Shown here: one piece after another, positions 26,611-35,971 of the stretch | Numbering within the stretch: position 1 is the stretch's first letter | How the letters are laid out: each line of letters opens with the position of its first letter | DNA from: Lentibacillus sediminis | Lineage (GTDB): Bacteria > Bacillota > Bacilli > Bacillales > Amphibacillaceae | Assembly (NCBI RefSeq): GCF_002763455.1 | Contig: NZ_NIXK01000006.1 | Location: 225,848-289,847 of the forward strand | Length of the DNA stretch: 64,000 nucleotides | Reading direction: 5' to 3' | Notes under the pieces: generated by a model | The model's database searches: none | Told to the model about the DNA's origin: nothing | The model's input: only the letters and a program-made list of their open reading frames with translations | Translations under genes and position numbers: made by a program

Positions 26611-26920
26611 CTACGTCCGGCCCCAGCGCCCAGCAACTAGCAAATCTTTTCGGTGGGGCGAGCATTTAGCGCAGCCCCAAACTTCACACTCCTCCACTAC
26701 GATAAGTCAACATCGGCTCGTTAAGTAAAGAAAGGCCGACTAAGTTCGGCCTTTGCGGCCAACGTCGGCATATCCCTTTTGCAGGGGCATGTTTCCTTTA
26801 TCTCATTGCGGAGAGAGGAGGTTCGATTAAAACCGCCGCTATGCGCGGCAACATCGAACCACCTGGCATGGCCAGGCGCAGTTTGTACGTTGCTAAACGG
26901 GCGCTTCCGCCTTTGTTCAT
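26611..26920. repeat. Second dispersed repeat family, copy A
   Basis: Shares with 32701-32912 the blocks ACGATAAGTCAACATCGGCT, CTAAGTTCGGCCTTTGCGGC, TTTTGCAGGGGC and GTTTCCTTTATCTC, plus CGTTGCTAAACGGGCGCTTC near its end, in the same order and orientation. Copy A is longer, with an extra nested hairpin (GGTTCGAT...ATCGAACC) at about 26820-26865. No ORF is supported; it fills most of the 477-bp spacer between ytfI and nadK. Confidence 0.8.
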
Positions 26921-27016
26921 ATTCTGCTGCAAGCCGTCCGTTTTAACCGGATATTTTTGGGAATGATTTCAATAAGGTGGTAAAATGTAAATACCATAAC
27001 TAATGGAGGTAACAGA

Positions 27017-27811
27017 ATGACAGAGCGAAACAACATCTTTTTTTACAATCAGGAAGCCGCCCAGCAAAAGCTGAAGCCGGTGATTGATTTAGCAAAGGAA
27101 AACGATTTTACGATTGTGGACAATCCCAAGGACGCAAATATTATTGTCAGCATCGGCGGAGACGGCGCTTTTCTGCAGGCCGTGAGAAAAACAGGATTCC
27201 GCCAGGATTGCCTGTATGCCGGCATTACGCATTCTGACCAGGCGGGTCTGTACTGTGATTTTAATCTGGACAACTATAATGAAATGCTTTATTCCCTGCA
27301 GCATGAAGAAAAGGAAGTGCGGCGCTTTCCGGTGATTAATGTTCAGATCAACGGCGAGAATGAATACAAATGCTTGAATGAAGTTAGTGTGCGCTCGGCT
27401 ATCATTAAATCGATTGCCATTGATGTGCATATCGATGACCTGCATTTTGAAACGTTTCGCGGGGATGGCCTGATTATCGCAACACCGACAGGTTCAACCG
27501 GCTACAACAAATCGACCAATGGTGCAGTGATTGACCCGATGATTCCGAGCGTTCAGGTTTCTGAGCTTGCTTCCCTGAACAATAATCGCTACCGGACGCT
27601 TGGTTCCTCGTTTGTGTTAGGCAAAGAGCGCACCCTGAATCTGAATATTGTCCAGGATGGCAACGACTACCCGATTATCGGTCTTGACAACGAAGCTTAT
27701 CCGGTCCAGAACATTAAACAGGTAACAGTAACACTGAGCGATGATGTCGTTAAAACGGTTAAACTGAAAAATAATTCCTACTGGGATCGTGTGAAACGAA
27801 CCTTTCTATAG
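27017..27811 (+). CDS. nadK: NAD kinase
   Basis: 264 aa, the short Gram-positive NadK form (B. subtilis YtdI/NadK2). Catalytic GGDGAFLQAV near residue 47 and ATPTGSTGYNKSTNGAVIDP, which binds NAD. Phosphorylates NAD+ to NADP+. GGAGG precedes the ATG. Ends at a terminator shared with the convergent SASP gene. Confidence 0.93.
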   Translation: MTERNNIFFYNQEAAQQKLKPVIDLAKENDFTIVDNPKDANIIVSIGGDGAFLQAVRKTGFRQDCLYAGITHSDQAGLYCDFNLDNYNEMLYSLQHEEKEVRRFPVINVQINGENEYKCLNEVSVRSAIIKSIAIDVHIDDLHFETFRGDGLIIATPTGSTGYNKSTNGAVIDPMIPSVQVSELASLNNNRYRTLGSSFVLGKERTLNLNIVQDGNDYPIIGLDNEAYPVQNIKQVTVTLSDDVVKTVKLKNNSYWDRVKRTFL

Positions 27812-27824
27812 AACGCAAAAAATT

Positions 27825-27855
27825 ACGGGCAATTCCTGAATCAGGAATTGCCCGT
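27825..27855. terminator. Bidirectional terminator nadK / SASP gene
   Basis: Long perfect inverted repeat (arms ACGGGCAATTCCTGA and complement). An AAAAAATT run precedes it, giving a T tract for the minus strand. Confidence 0.85.
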
Positions 27856-27876
27856 TAGCCATTAGATGATTAAGTT

Positions 27877-28077
27877 TTAGAATTGTTGTCCGCCAAATTG
27901 CTGTTCAGCAGTTTGAACCAGACGTTTAGTAATTTCTCCGCCAACAGAACCATTGGCACGGGAAGTGGTATCTGCACCAAGTGACACACCAAATTCTTGA
28001 GCAATCTCCGTTTTCATTTGGTCTAAAGCTTGTTGAACACCAGGCACTACTAATTGATTCGAGTTGTTATTTGCCAT
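27877..28077 (-). CDS. Alpha/beta-type small acid-soluble spore protein
   Basis: 66 aa. Contains the GPR protease site [10 protein letters not shown] and the DNA-binding signatures [20 protein letters not shown] and [11 protein letters not shown]. These proteins coat spore DNA and protect it from UV. GGAGGTGAAC precedes the ATG, and a SigG-type promoter lies about 25 nt further up. Corresponds to the sspA position in B. subtilis. Confidence 0.95.
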   Translation of the reverse strand: MANNNSNQLVVPGVQQALDQMKTEIAQEFGVSLGADTTSRANGSVGGEITKRLVQTAEQQFGGQQF

Positions 28078-28101
28078 GTTAGTTCACCTCCTTGGTACAC
28101 T

Positions 28102-28132
28102 TAGAATGTGTGAAAAGGAGACAAACCATGCA
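28102..28132 (-). promoter_or_regulatory. SigG-type forespore promoter of the SASP gene
   Basis: On the minus strand TGCATG, 18-bp spacer, CATTCTA, close to the SigG consensus TGMATA-N18-CATAMTA, in front of a known class of SigG target. Confidence 0.65.
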
Positions 28133-28222
28133 ACCAATTTACTGGAAGTTGTTGTTAGTTTGCCAAGATTTTTCCGTTGTAAAGAAAACCCGTTTTGTCG
28201 CCAATCTTATAGCGTGTGCGCC

Positions 28223-29428
28223 TTACAATAACTCATCAAACGCCGAAGCAGCCTTCTGTTCATCTGTCATCTTCACGGTCTCTGTTCCTTCCACAGCTTC
28301 TGCAATCAGCTCGGAAAAGTCCTTTTTTGCCTCAAAGGCATTTACTTTGTCCCGCCTTGGCCTTGTTTTAGGAGACTTCGGCACAAAGATCGTGCAGCAG
28401 TCTTCATACGGCAGGATTGATGTTTCATAGATCCCGATTTGCTCGGAAATCTCGATAATCTCCTGTTTATCCATCGTAACCAGCGGGCGGATAATCGGAT
28501 AATTCGTCACTTCATTAATCGTATTCATGCTCTCCATCGTCTGGCTTGCCACCTGACCGAGATTTTCTCCTGTCGTCATAGAGAGGATCGATTTATCCCG
28601 GCAAATCTGTTCACTGACGCGCAGCATTATCCGCCGCATAATCGTCATCGCATAGCTGTCCGGCATTTCGCGGAAAATTTCCTGCTGCAGCTTGGTGAAT
28701 GGGACAATATGGACCTTAATGGAACGGCCATATGCCGTCAGCTGCTGCGCCAGATCCAGTACTTTCTGTTTGGCGCGCTCACTGGTAAACGGCGGGGAAT
28801 GGAAATGGACGGCCTCCAGCTGCACGCCGCGCTTCATGGCAAGATAGCCGGCAACCGGGCTGTCTATCCCGCCGGATAAAAGCAAGAGCGATTTGCCTGA
28901 TGTGCCGACGGGAAGTCCGCCAAGCCCCGGGATCACCGTGGACGTAATATAAGTAGCTTCCAGTCGGATCTCCACGTTAATTTCCAGATCTGGCCGGTGC
29001 ACATCCACCGTATAGCTCTCGGTATTGGAAAGCAAATGGCCGCCAAGCACCTGGTTCATCTCCTGGGAACGCACAGGAAAATCCTTGGCAATCCGTTTGA
29101 CCGACACTTTAAATGTGCGGACATTTTCCCCGTTTTGTAATGCATAAAGAGCTGCATCTTTAATTGCTTCGACTTCATTCTCGACTTTTACTGCCAGACT
29201 GAGACTTTGAATACCGAAAACATTTTTGCACGTTTCGATAATTGGCTCCGGATCGTGGCCATTCAGCAAAACAAACATCCTCCCTTGAGTGCGTGTGACT
29301 TTGGCTTCCGGAAACCTTCCTTTTAATTTTTGCTGGATATTTTCCTGCAGCTGAATGATAAATTTCTTGCGGTTCTTTCCTTTTAATGCCATTTCTCCGT
29401 AACGAATTAATAAATGATCAAATTCCAT
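28223..29428 (-). CDS. thiI: tRNA 4-thiouridine synthase ThiI
   Basis: 401 aa: N-terminal ferredoxin-like and THUMP domains (1-165), then the PP-loop ATPase motif LLLLSGGIDSPVAGY. It lacks a C-terminal rhodanese domain, the usual Bacillus form. It inserts sulfur at tRNA U8 using sulfur from the adjacent IscS-like enzyme, and serves thiamine biosynthesis in some bacteria. Located 6 nt behind the cysteine desulfurase gene. Confidence 0.94.
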   Translation of the reverse strand: MEFDHLLIRYGEMALKGKNRKKFIIQLQENIQQKLKGRFPEAKVTRTQGRMFVLLNGHDPEPIIETCKNVFGIQSLSLAVKVENEVEAIKDAALYALQNGENVRTFKVSVKRIAKDFPVRSQEMNQVLGGHLLSNTESYTVDVHRPDLEINVEIRLEATYITSTVIPGLGGLPVGTSGKSLLLLSGGIDSPVAGYLAMKRGVQLEAVHFHSPPFTSERAKQKVLDLAQQLTAYGRSIKVHIVPFTKLQQEIFREMPDSYAMTIMRRIMLRVSEQICRDKSILSMTTGENLGQVASQTMESMNTINEVTNYPIIRPLVTMDKQEIIEISEQIGIYETSILPYEDCCTIFVPKSPKTRPRRDKVNAFEAKKDFSELIAEAVEGTETVKMTDEQKAASAFDELL

Positions 29429-29434
29429 ATCTAT

Positions 29435-30574
29435 CTACCTCATGACTTCCTTGAATTGTTGAATTGCCTCTGAGAGGGCTTGTATAAATGTTTCCAGTTC
29501 AGCCTGCGTGTTTTCGTAAGACAGGCTGACACGCAGTCCTGATGTGCTCCGACTGCTTTCAAACCCGCACGCTGCTAGCACCTTGCTTTCATCCTTCTGT
29601 TTCGACGAGCAGGCGGATTTAGTGGAAATGAAAATCTCCTTTTCCCCAAGCATATGAATGATTACTTCCGGTTTCACGCCAGGCACGGAAAAATTGATAA
29701 TATGCGGTGCGGCATCGGCAGGTGAATTGATCTCCACCCCGGGCAATTTCGCTAATTCGCTGCGCAAATAATCCTGCATGCCTTGGAGCCTTTTGGCCTG
29801 ATCTGTCTCTTTTTGCTTTATAAGTCTCAGCGCCTTGGCCATCGCCACCGCTCCGGCAAGGTTTTCCGTACCGGATCTGAGCGCCCGCTCCTGCTCCCCG
29901 CCGTGCATTAGTGGGAATAATCTCGTGCGTTTATCGACATACAAGATCCCAGTCCCTTTCATTCCATGGATTTTATGCCCGGAATACGTGCATAAATCAA
30001 TCCCGCTGTTTTTAAGCGTTAGGGGCATTTTTCCCAGACCCTGCACATCATCGACATGGAAAAACAGCTTCGGATGCTGTTTGGCAATGTTGCCGACTTC
30101 CCTGATCGGCATGACAGAGCCGATTTCATTATTCACATGCATTAAGGTAATCAAAATTGTGTCAGGCCGGATGGCACGCTTGACATTGGCAGCCGATACC
30201 GTCCCATTTTCATCAACCGGCAAATAGGTAATGTTAAACCCTAACTTTTCGAGACTTTGGCATGCTTCATAAACGGCAGGATGTTCCACCTCGGAGGTGA
30301 TGATATGTCTGCCCCTGTCCTGATGCTCAAGCGCAATTCCTTTTATCGCCATATTGTTGCCCTCGGTTCCGCCAGAAGTAAAAACGATCTCTGCCGGTTC
30401 TACCTTCAGTGAATCGGCGACCTGCTTTCTGGCAGCATGCAAAAGCTGCTCTGCTTTTCCGCCGAACTGATGGATGGAAGAAGGATTGGCAAAAAACTCC
30501 CGAGCTACCTGTTCAAAACTGGCAAGCACCTCGGGATCGGGCTGTGTTGTTGCACTGTTATCCAAATAAATCAT
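29435..30574 (-). CDS. nifZ: Cysteine desulfurase (IscS/NifS-like) partnered with ThiI
   Basis: 379 aa. MIYLDNSATTQPDPEV start, FTSGGTEGNNMAIKG, PLP lysine in CTYSGHKIHGMKGTG, and catalytic cysteine in ISTKSACSSKQ. Delivers persulfide to ThiI. Preceded by AAAGGAG; 6 nt upstream of thiI, matching the B. subtilis nifZ-thiI pair. Confidence 0.93.
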   Translation of the reverse strand: MIYLDNSATTQPDPEVLASFEQVAREFFANPSSIHQFGGKAEQLLHAARKQVADSLKVEPAEIVFTSGGTEGNNMAIKGIALEHQDRGRHIITSEVEHPAVYEACQSLEKLGFNITYLPVDENGTVSAANVKRAIRPDTILITLMHVNNEIGSVMPIREVGNIAKQHPKLFFHVDDVQGLGKMPLTLKNSGIDLCTYSGHKIHGMKGTGILYVDKRTRLFPLMHGGEQERALRSGTENLAGAVAMAKALRLIKQKETDQAKRLQGMQDYLRSELAKLPGVEINSPADAAPHIINFSVPGVKPEVIIHMLGEKEIFISTKSACSSKQKDESKVLAACGFESSRSTSGLRVSLSYENTQAELETFIQALSEAIQQFKEVMR

Positions 30575-30605
30575 ATTGCGAAACTCCTTTTACACATAGA
30601 GAGAG

Positions 30606-30655
30606 GCTGACCTGGGGCAATTGATATCCAATAGCATTCGCCCAATGACAGCCTT
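30606..30655 (-). terminator. Imperfect hairpin between ezrA and the desulfurase gene
   Basis: Nested stems GGCTG/CAGCC and GGGC/GCCC with a large loop. The T tract is weak, so it may be an attenuator rather than a full terminator. Confidence 0.4.
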
Positions 30656-30717
30656 TCATCCGTATATCTATTATTAACTTTTCGGTTGATTGTGCTTACT
30701 TAATCTAACCGCGACAA

Positions 30718-32412
30718 TTAACTTTTTACCAATGTCTGGTTTTCTTCAATTCGTTTCAATGCTCCTGGTTCGACTTCCTCTACCGCTTTTGCCGCATTTT
30801 CCAGCGCCAGCTCATATTCGAAAGAGCGGAATAACCGCTCGGCCTCGGCCAGTTTTCCGGCAAGCAGCGGATATTGGCTGCGGTATCTGTTGGCATATTG
30901 AATGACTTGTTCTGTCAAAAATGCCTGTTCCAGCATCAGGTCTGTCTGTTCAAAGACTTGGTCAACTGCCTGCTGTGCTTCATTCAGCTGCTGCTGCACC
31001 TCCACCATGTCCAATGGCTGTTTCTCCAGCGCGCGAAGAACCCGCTCATTGCGGTCAGAGGCACTCTCCATCAGATTCCAGATATGACCTGGCACGCCAG
31101 GCAAATTACTTTTCTTCAGCTTTTTGCTGATCGTATACAGCTGATGGCGCATTTCCACCAATTTTTCTTTGGCTTCCAGCTCGTCCTTACGCAGATTGTG
31201 GATTCGCTGCCTGAATTCATCATGCTCTTTCTGCAGTTCCGCAATCCGCTCAAAACCCTGCTCGACATTTCCGCGCATTTCCGAATGGGAAGCGCTCTGT
31301 TCCTCCAGATACTGCTGCAGTTCATCCAGCTGCTTTCTCAAAGCGGTAATTGTTTTTTCCAGGGATAAATACTTTTCCATATCGCCGTCTTCCACATGAT
31401 ACGCTTTTCTTAATTGCTCGACCTCTTCTTTGGTAGTAAGGAAGGTGGTGGTCAGTTCGTTCAGCGATGCTTCGTAACTAGGGATCTTGGATTCCAGGTA
31501 GTTCTTTGCGATGGCTTCTTTTTCTAAAAGATCATACATTTCCTTGATCCGTTCTTCGATATCTGCAATCATTTCTTCCACTTCGGCTGTCTCGCCTTTT
31601 TCCATGGACAGGGCCGTTGTCTCCAAACGTGCCTGGTAGTTGTGGATTTCCTTTTCAAAATTCAGGTGGCCGACATGGTAGCCGTCCTCTTTCATCTCCT
31701 GCAGCCCGGTAAGCAGGTTGTCCAAATCCTGCGGCAGCTCGTATTTGCATTTCTTGTACAGGTCAGGGAATTTCTCAATCTGCGCCTCCTGCTCAAGAAG
31801 CTCACCCCTAAGCTGTTCAACAAGCTCTCTCGCCTGGGAATAATCTCCAGCTTGACTCCGCTCATGATACTGGGCAAGCAACTCTTCCAGCCGGTCGATT
31901 TCTGCTTCAAAATGCACATCCGATTTGCCAAACTGATAGCGGTTTTGCGAAATTTTTTTGCGCAAAATTTTAATGCTTGGCTCCAGCGCCTCGATTTCTT
32001 TCCGGCTCGTTTTCTCCGAGTCCATCAAGTCATCCACTTCCTGGAGCATTTCCTCAATGCGTTTTTCGATGGAACGCAAAATGCTGTCCGTTTCTGCGAG
32101 TGTCTTCTTCGCTTTAGGAAATCGGTAGCGGTCAGCCGCCTCTTCCGCATCAAATAAATGCTCTTCAATATCGGGAAGCTCTTTGGTCACGATCGTTTCC
32201 CAGCGTTCCTTCCATGCTTCGAATTTTTGCTGGGTTTCACCGGATAAGTTGAGACTTTTGATCCGACTAAGCTGGGATGCAATATTCCGATCCATTATAT
32301 CCATTTTCCAGGCCTCGTATTTGTCCACACTGTCATATACCCGCTTGCGTAGAATAAGGCCGACGATAATAAGTACGATGATTACAAGAATAATTCCGAT
32401 GAAATATGCCAT
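30718..32412 (-). CDS. ezrA: Septation ring formation regulator EzrA
   Basis: 564 aa, the family length. One N-terminal membrane helix (2-20), then almost entirely coiled coil. The conserved C-terminal NRYRSQYPLLAGKLAEAERL segment is the EzrA hallmark. It binds FtsZ and PBP1 and limits Z rings to midcell. The 32413-32700 spacer upstream is AT-rich and holds no gene. Confidence 0.93.
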   Translation of the reverse strand: MAYFIGIILVIIVLIIVGLILRKRVYDSVDKYEAWKMDIMDRNIASQLSRIKSLNLSGETQQKFEAWKERWETIVTKELPDIEEHLFDAEEAADRYRFPKAKKTLAETDSILRSIEKRIEEMLQEVDDLMDSEKTSRKEIEALEPSIKILRKKISQNRYQFGKSDVHFEAEIDRLEELLAQYHERSQAGDYSQARELVEQLRGELLEQEAQIEKFPDLYKKCKYELPQDLDNLLTGLQEMKEDGYHVGHLNFEKEIHNYQARLETTALSMEKGETAEVEEMIADIEERIKEMYDLLEKEAIAKNYLESKIPSYEASLNELTTTFLTTKEEVEQLRKAYHVEDGDMEKYLSLEKTITALRKQLDELQQYLEEQSASHSEMRGNVEQGFERIAELQKEHDEFRQRIHNLRKDELEAKEKLVEMRHQLYTISKKLKKSNLPGVPGHIWNLMESASDRNERVLRALEKQPLDMVEVQQQLNEAQQAVDQVFEQTDLMLEQAFLTEQVIQYANRYRSQYPLLAGKLAEAERLFRSFEYELALENAAKAVEEVEPGALKRIEENQTLVKS

Positions 32413-32700
32413 GTCTACCTATGCCCCCTCACGATACCTGAGAAAAGCGCCGTTCCCGCTTCACGTCTGGAACGATACGCTTCTATAAGAAGTTGTGTCA
32501 ACAACTTAAAAACCGATTTAATAATATAGTCTCTATGATACCATGTTACAGGCATTTTTGGCTAAAAAAATACAAAAAAATTGATAATCCGTCATTCTTT
32601 TTGCTTAAGTTTTTTACTGAAACTGGATTTTTTTCTGGTTTTCCCTCGTCGTCTAGATAGATATAAACGGAAATGCTGCTGATAACTTTCTCTGCGGGTA

Positions 32701-32912
32701 TGGCCACGTCCAGCTCCAGCGACCAGCGACTAGTGGACTTCCTTCACCTCCGTACGATAAGTCAACATCGGCTCGAAGTTTAAGGAAAGTCGGCTAAGTT
32801 CGGCCTTTGCGGCCAACGCCGGCACACCCCTTTTGCAGGGGCGTGTTTCCTTTATCTCCTCCGGCTCAGTCCAGCCCATACGTCGCTAAACGGTCGCTTC
32901 CGCTTTTGTTCT
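32701..32912. repeat. Second dispersed repeat family, copy B
   Basis: Homologous to 26611-26920 in the same orientation but without its extra hairpin insert. Its right end (32866-32912) overlaps the 3' end of refZ and encodes that protein's last residues. Confidence 0.82.
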
Positions 32913-33516
32913 GCAAAATAATAAAATCGAGCCATTGGTGAATGGACCGAGCGTATTTTTTGGCAAAAATCTGGTGGGAGTAGTCGCCGATCACCTGCTC
33001 CTTCCATTCGTTTTGCAGCATATATGGGGTCATCAGCATGCCCTTCAGCTGCATCAGCAGAAACTGCCGGTCCGGGTCTTTGCGCTTCTGTTCCTCAAGC
33101 GCGGCAAAGAAAGTGTTACTGATATAGAAATTTTCTTTTGCCAGGTAAGTGACGGCCATTTCCCGTACAAACACCGAATCCAACGACAGTTCGCGGTGCA
33201 CAAAACAGGAGAATTGATGGCGGCTTTGTTTATACTGTATAATAGACGAAATTAAATCTTTGATCTTTTCCAAGGCAGGCAGAGACTCGTCCTGCTCCAG
33301 TGTTTCTTCGATGGTTTGCAGGTAGGCCTCATAGTATTGGGTGACCGCATATTCGAGAAGTCCCTGCTTGCTTTTGAAGTAATAGCTGATCAGGGAAACA
33401 TTGACAGAAGCTTTGTCGGCAATATCCCGGACAGACGTGCCGCTGAACCCTTTTTGAAAAAACAAGGACGATGCAGCGTCAATCACTTTTTGTCTGGAAG
33501 GATTCTTTTTCATCAT
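32866..33516 (-). CDS. refZ: TetR-family regulator RefZ
   Basis: 216 aa from the ATG at 33516 (AAGGAG 6 nt upstream; a TTG two codons earlier is open). TetR-type HTH VRDIADKASVNVSLISYYF near residues 26-45. Position between ezrA and ytsP matches RefZ/YttP, a DNA-binding regulator of FtsZ placement during sporulation. The last 14 residues (NKSGSDRLATYGLD) and the stop are encoded by repeat copy B, so the native C-terminus seems to have been replaced. Confidence 0.85.
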   Translation of the reverse strand: MMKKNPSRQKVIDAASSLFFQKGFSGTSVRDIADKASVNVSLISYYFKSKQGLLEYAVTQYYEAYLQTIEETLEQDESLPALEKIKDLISSIIQYKQSRHQFSCFVHRELSLDSVFVREMAVTYLAKENFYISNTFFAALEEQKRKDPDRQFLLMQLKGMLMTPYMLQNEWKEQVIGDYSHQIFAKKYARSIHQWLDFIILQNKSGSDRLATYGLD

Positions 33517-33645
33517 AATCAACTCCTTATATCACCAATACGACAAGAGAGGCAGCTTATCCTGCAAGTTTCGCTCGACAATTAACACACCTTTGTCGAA
33601 GGGGCGCGGGTTAGGTTCTTACTTTATTATGAAAGGAAAATGTAT

Positions 33646-34128
33646 ATGTTTCAAGCAACTGCGTATTCCGGAACGAAAGCCGATGGATATCAACTATTAT
33701 TAAAGCAGCTCGATGCACTGATGGAAGATGAAACAGATGAGATCGTGATTCTTTCCAATGCCTCAGCCTTGCTGAATCAGTTTTTAGATGAAGTAAACTG
33801 GGTAGGATTTTATCTGTGGAAAAATGATGAACTGCTTTTAGGACCATTTCAGGGTCTGCCTGCCTGTGTGCATATTGCGTACGGAAAAGGTGTATGCGGC
33901 GCGGCTGTGAAAGAACAAAAAACCCAGCGTGTCGCCGATGTCCATCAGTTCCCAGGCCACATTGCCTGCGATGCAGCAAGCAGATCAGAAATCGTTTTAC
34001 CGATGAACGTGAACGGCTCGATCTATGGTGTACTTGATATCGACAGTCCAGTGACAGACCGGTTTGATGAGACGGATCAGGTTCATTTGGAGCAGTTTGT
34101 GCGGAAGTTGGAAGGGTTGTTGAGTTAG
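33646..34128 (+). CDS. ytsP: GAF-domain free methionine-(R)-sulfoxide reductase (YtsP)
   Basis: 160 aa from the ATG at 33646 (AAAGGA 9 nt upstream; an ATG two codons earlier is possible). Single GAF domain with the three conserved cysteines of fRMsr: GLPACVHI, GKGVCG and GHIACDAASRSEIV. It should reduce free Met-R-sulfoxide. Divergent from refZ. Confidence 0.88.
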   Translation: MFQATAYSGTKADGYQLLLKQLDALMEDETDEIVILSNASALLNQFLDEVNWVGFYLWKNDELLLGPFQGLPACVHIAYGKGVCGAAVKEQKTQRVADVHQFPGHIACDAASRSEIVLPMNVNGSIYGVLDIDSPVTDRFDETDQVHLEQFVRKLEGLLS

Positions 34129-34160
34129 GAGATGGCGCGAGTGAGTGCTCGGCCTCTCAC

Positions 34161-34316
34161 GGACAAATTTTGTTCCGATGAGCACCTAAATGTCTAGTAG
34201 GGACCTCCTACTAGACAACTCTCGTCGCGATCAGCGTTCAAATGTCTAATAGAGACCTCCTACTGGACAAAAGTCACGCCGATCACCCCTCAGTTGTCCA
34301 GTAGACTGACGTTTCC
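34161..34316. repeat. 52-bp tandem repeat array, three units
   Basis: Units begin at 34161, 34213 and 34265 (GGACAA.., AGACAA.., GGACAA..), each with a central CCGATGAGC / GCGATCAGC / GCCGATCAC core and a TGTCTAGTAG-like end. The first junction forms a perfect hairpin TGTCTAGTAGG-GACCT-CCTACTAGACA's two arms. The period equals that of the array at 61192. Lies between ytsP and the rpsD promoter. Confidence 0.8.
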
Positions 34317-34373
34317 ACCTCCCCGGCAAGCCATATACTACAAATCACTTAAAGCCTCCAATTCAATTCACCC

Positions 34374-34402
34374 TTGACTTCTCCCCGCCAAACCTATATA
34401 CT
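34374..34402 (+). promoter_or_regulatory. SigA promoter of rpsD
   Basis: TTGACT, 17-bp spacer, TATACT: close to consensus, as expected for a ribosomal protein gene. Transcription should start at about 34409. Confidence 0.85.
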
Positions 34403-34409
34403 ATTCTTT

Positions 34410-34597
34410 GTGTAAAATAATAAGGTAGCCTAAGTGAACGACCGCTTGCACCCATTTTGTTCCTTAATTCTCACAAAAGAGATAAGGTGTATCGTGTAAC
34501 TCTCTGCTGCTGGAGCGATGGTACATGAAAACATAATGGACAACGGAACGGACACGCTCATTTATTTTATGCAAATAAAATAAAAAGGAGGAAATGT
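34410..34597 (+). promoter_or_regulatory. Long 5' leader of rpsD, likely S4 autoregulatory RNA
   Basis: About 190 nt between the promoter and the ribosome site AAAGGAGG. In Bacillus, S4 represses its own synthesis by binding a structured rpsD leader. Length and position fit, and the region contains several short complementary segments, but I did not derive the pseudoknot. Confidence 0.55.
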
Positions 34598-34599
34598 CT

Positions 34600-35202
34600 A
34601 TGGCACGCTATACTGGATCAGTATGGAAAAAATCACGCCGTCTTGGCATTTCATTAACCGGCACTGGCAAGGAATTGGATAAACGTCCTTACGCTCCTGG
34701 TCAGCACGGCCCAAACCAGCGCAGAAAAGTATCTGAATACGGACTGCAGCTGCAAGAAAAACAAAAGCTTCGTTTCATGTACGGATTGAACGAACGTCAA
34801 TTCCGCACATTATTCGATAAAGCTGGCAAAATGAAAGGGATCCATGGTGAAAACTTCATGACTCTTCTAGAGTCTCGCCTTGACAACCTTGTTTACCGCT
34901 TTGGCCTTGCCCGCACTCGCAGACAAGCACGCCAGCTGGTAAACCACGGTCATGTAACCGTTGATGGCGGTCGTGTGGATATCCCATCTTACACTGCTAA
35001 ACCAGGCCAAGTTATCGGATTGCGCGAAAAATCCAAAAACCTGGACATCGTGAAAGAAGCAGTAGAAGTGAACAACTTCGTACCTGAGTACCTGACTTTC
35101 GACGAAGATCAAAAAGAAGGTACTTACAGCCGCTATCCGGAACGTTCCGAGCTTCCAGCGGAAATCAATGAAGCACTGATCGTTGAGTTCTACTCTCGTT
35201 AA
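34600..35202 (+). CDS. rpsD: 30S ribosomal protein S4
   Basis: 200 aa from the second ATG (34600), with AGGAGG 8 nt upstream; the ATG at 34594 is too close. Starts [20 protein letters not shown]; the S4 RNA-binding domain includes [20 protein letters not shown]. The family is certain. Primary 16S-binding protein and autoregulator. Followed by a strong terminator. Confidence 0.98.
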   Translation: MARYTGSVWKKSRRLGISLTGTGKELDKRPYAPGQHGPNQRRKVSEYGLQLQEKQKLRFMYGLNERQFRTLFDKAGKMKGIHGENFMTLLESRLDNLVYRFGLARTRRQARQLVNHGHVTVDGGRVDIPSYTAKPGQVIGLREKSKNLDIVKEAVEVNNFVPEYLTFDEDQKEGTYSRYPERSELPAEINEALIVEFYSR

Positions 35203-35229
35203 GGCAATTGCTTCGTAGAATTGTATTTA

Positions 35230-35274
35230 CCCCCCTAATCCTTGTTATATAAGGGATTAGGGGGGGGTTTTTTT
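35230..35274 (+). terminator. rpsD terminator
   Basis: 12-bp stem CCCCCCTAATCC/GGATTAGGGGGG followed by seven T. Confidence 0.92.
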
Positions 35275-35442
35275 GTTATTCACTTGTTGGTAAAGTAATG
35301 CAAAATAAACGAATCATTTCACCAAAAACGAGGTAATTCATAAGATATGCCCTCTTCTTTCTTATTCAATGACTAAAATATAGTTTTACAATTGGCAGAT
35401 GCCATAGGGTACAAATTGTATAATACTTTACAGGTAAGGAAT

Positions 35443-35478
35443 CCGTTTTGATCAATCTTATTTCAAAACGGTTTTTTT
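35443..35478 (+). terminator. Orphan hairpin with T tract
   Basis: CCGTTTTG/CAAAACGG with a 13-nt loop and seven T, 20 nt after a TATAAT at 35419-35424. No ORF precedes it. It could end a very short transcript or be a relic terminator. The rest of 35275-35653 is AT-rich, with no gene recognised. Confidence 0.5.
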
Positions 35479-35653
35479 AAATTACCTTAAAATGTAAATC
35501 CACACGATGCTTTTGAAATTTGCAGTAAATAACCTTTCTCACCCTCCTTTATGACACTCTTTTTTCCAGCAAAAAAATAATCTCTTTAAACAAAAGGAGG
35601 TTTCTTTATCATTTGTCATGACAGTACATATGATGTGATAGGAGGTATCCTAT

Positions 35654-35950
35654 ATGCCTAATCAAAACAAACGAAAATCTAATGTTAACTCATACACGAC
35701 AGCTGATTTATTAAGCGATCGTAATTTAGAAATCATCGCTGCTGCATTACTTGTTACCGGGAAACTTAGAATCGATTATGTTTCGATTTATCGGGATGAG
35801 CCAGCGATTGATGTACTCCTTACGGGAGCATTTCTGCAACCGAATTCTAAAAACAAAAATATGGATCAAATGGCTAAATTTCTAAAAGAAAACGGCAATA
35901 TGACAGTTGATGACATTATAGGAGCGATTAATCAGCGTTTAAATGAATAA
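35654..35950 (+). CDS. Small protein of unknown function, possibly sporulation-linked
   Basis: 98 aa. ATAGGAGGTATCC precedes the ATG. A basic N-terminus is followed by SYTTADLLSDRNLEIIAAAL and a hydrophobic-amphipathic middle. No family recognised. Followed 22 nt later by a 44-codon hydrophobic ORF. A CATATGAT element at about 35629 could be a mother-cell sigma -10, but this is weak. Confidence 0.55.
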   Translation: MPNQNKRKSNVNSYTTADLLSDRNLEIIAAALLVTGKLRIDYVSIYRDEPAIDVLLTGAFLQPNSKNKNMDQMAKFLKENGNMTVDDIIGAINQRLNE

Positions 35951-35971
35951 GCAAGGAAGGAGAGGTTTTAA

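Noticed and set aside
35380..35478. Possible small RNA from TATAAT (35419) to the T tract at 35478.
   Set aside because: No -35 at proper spacing, and the transcript would be only about 45 nt, little more than the hairpin.
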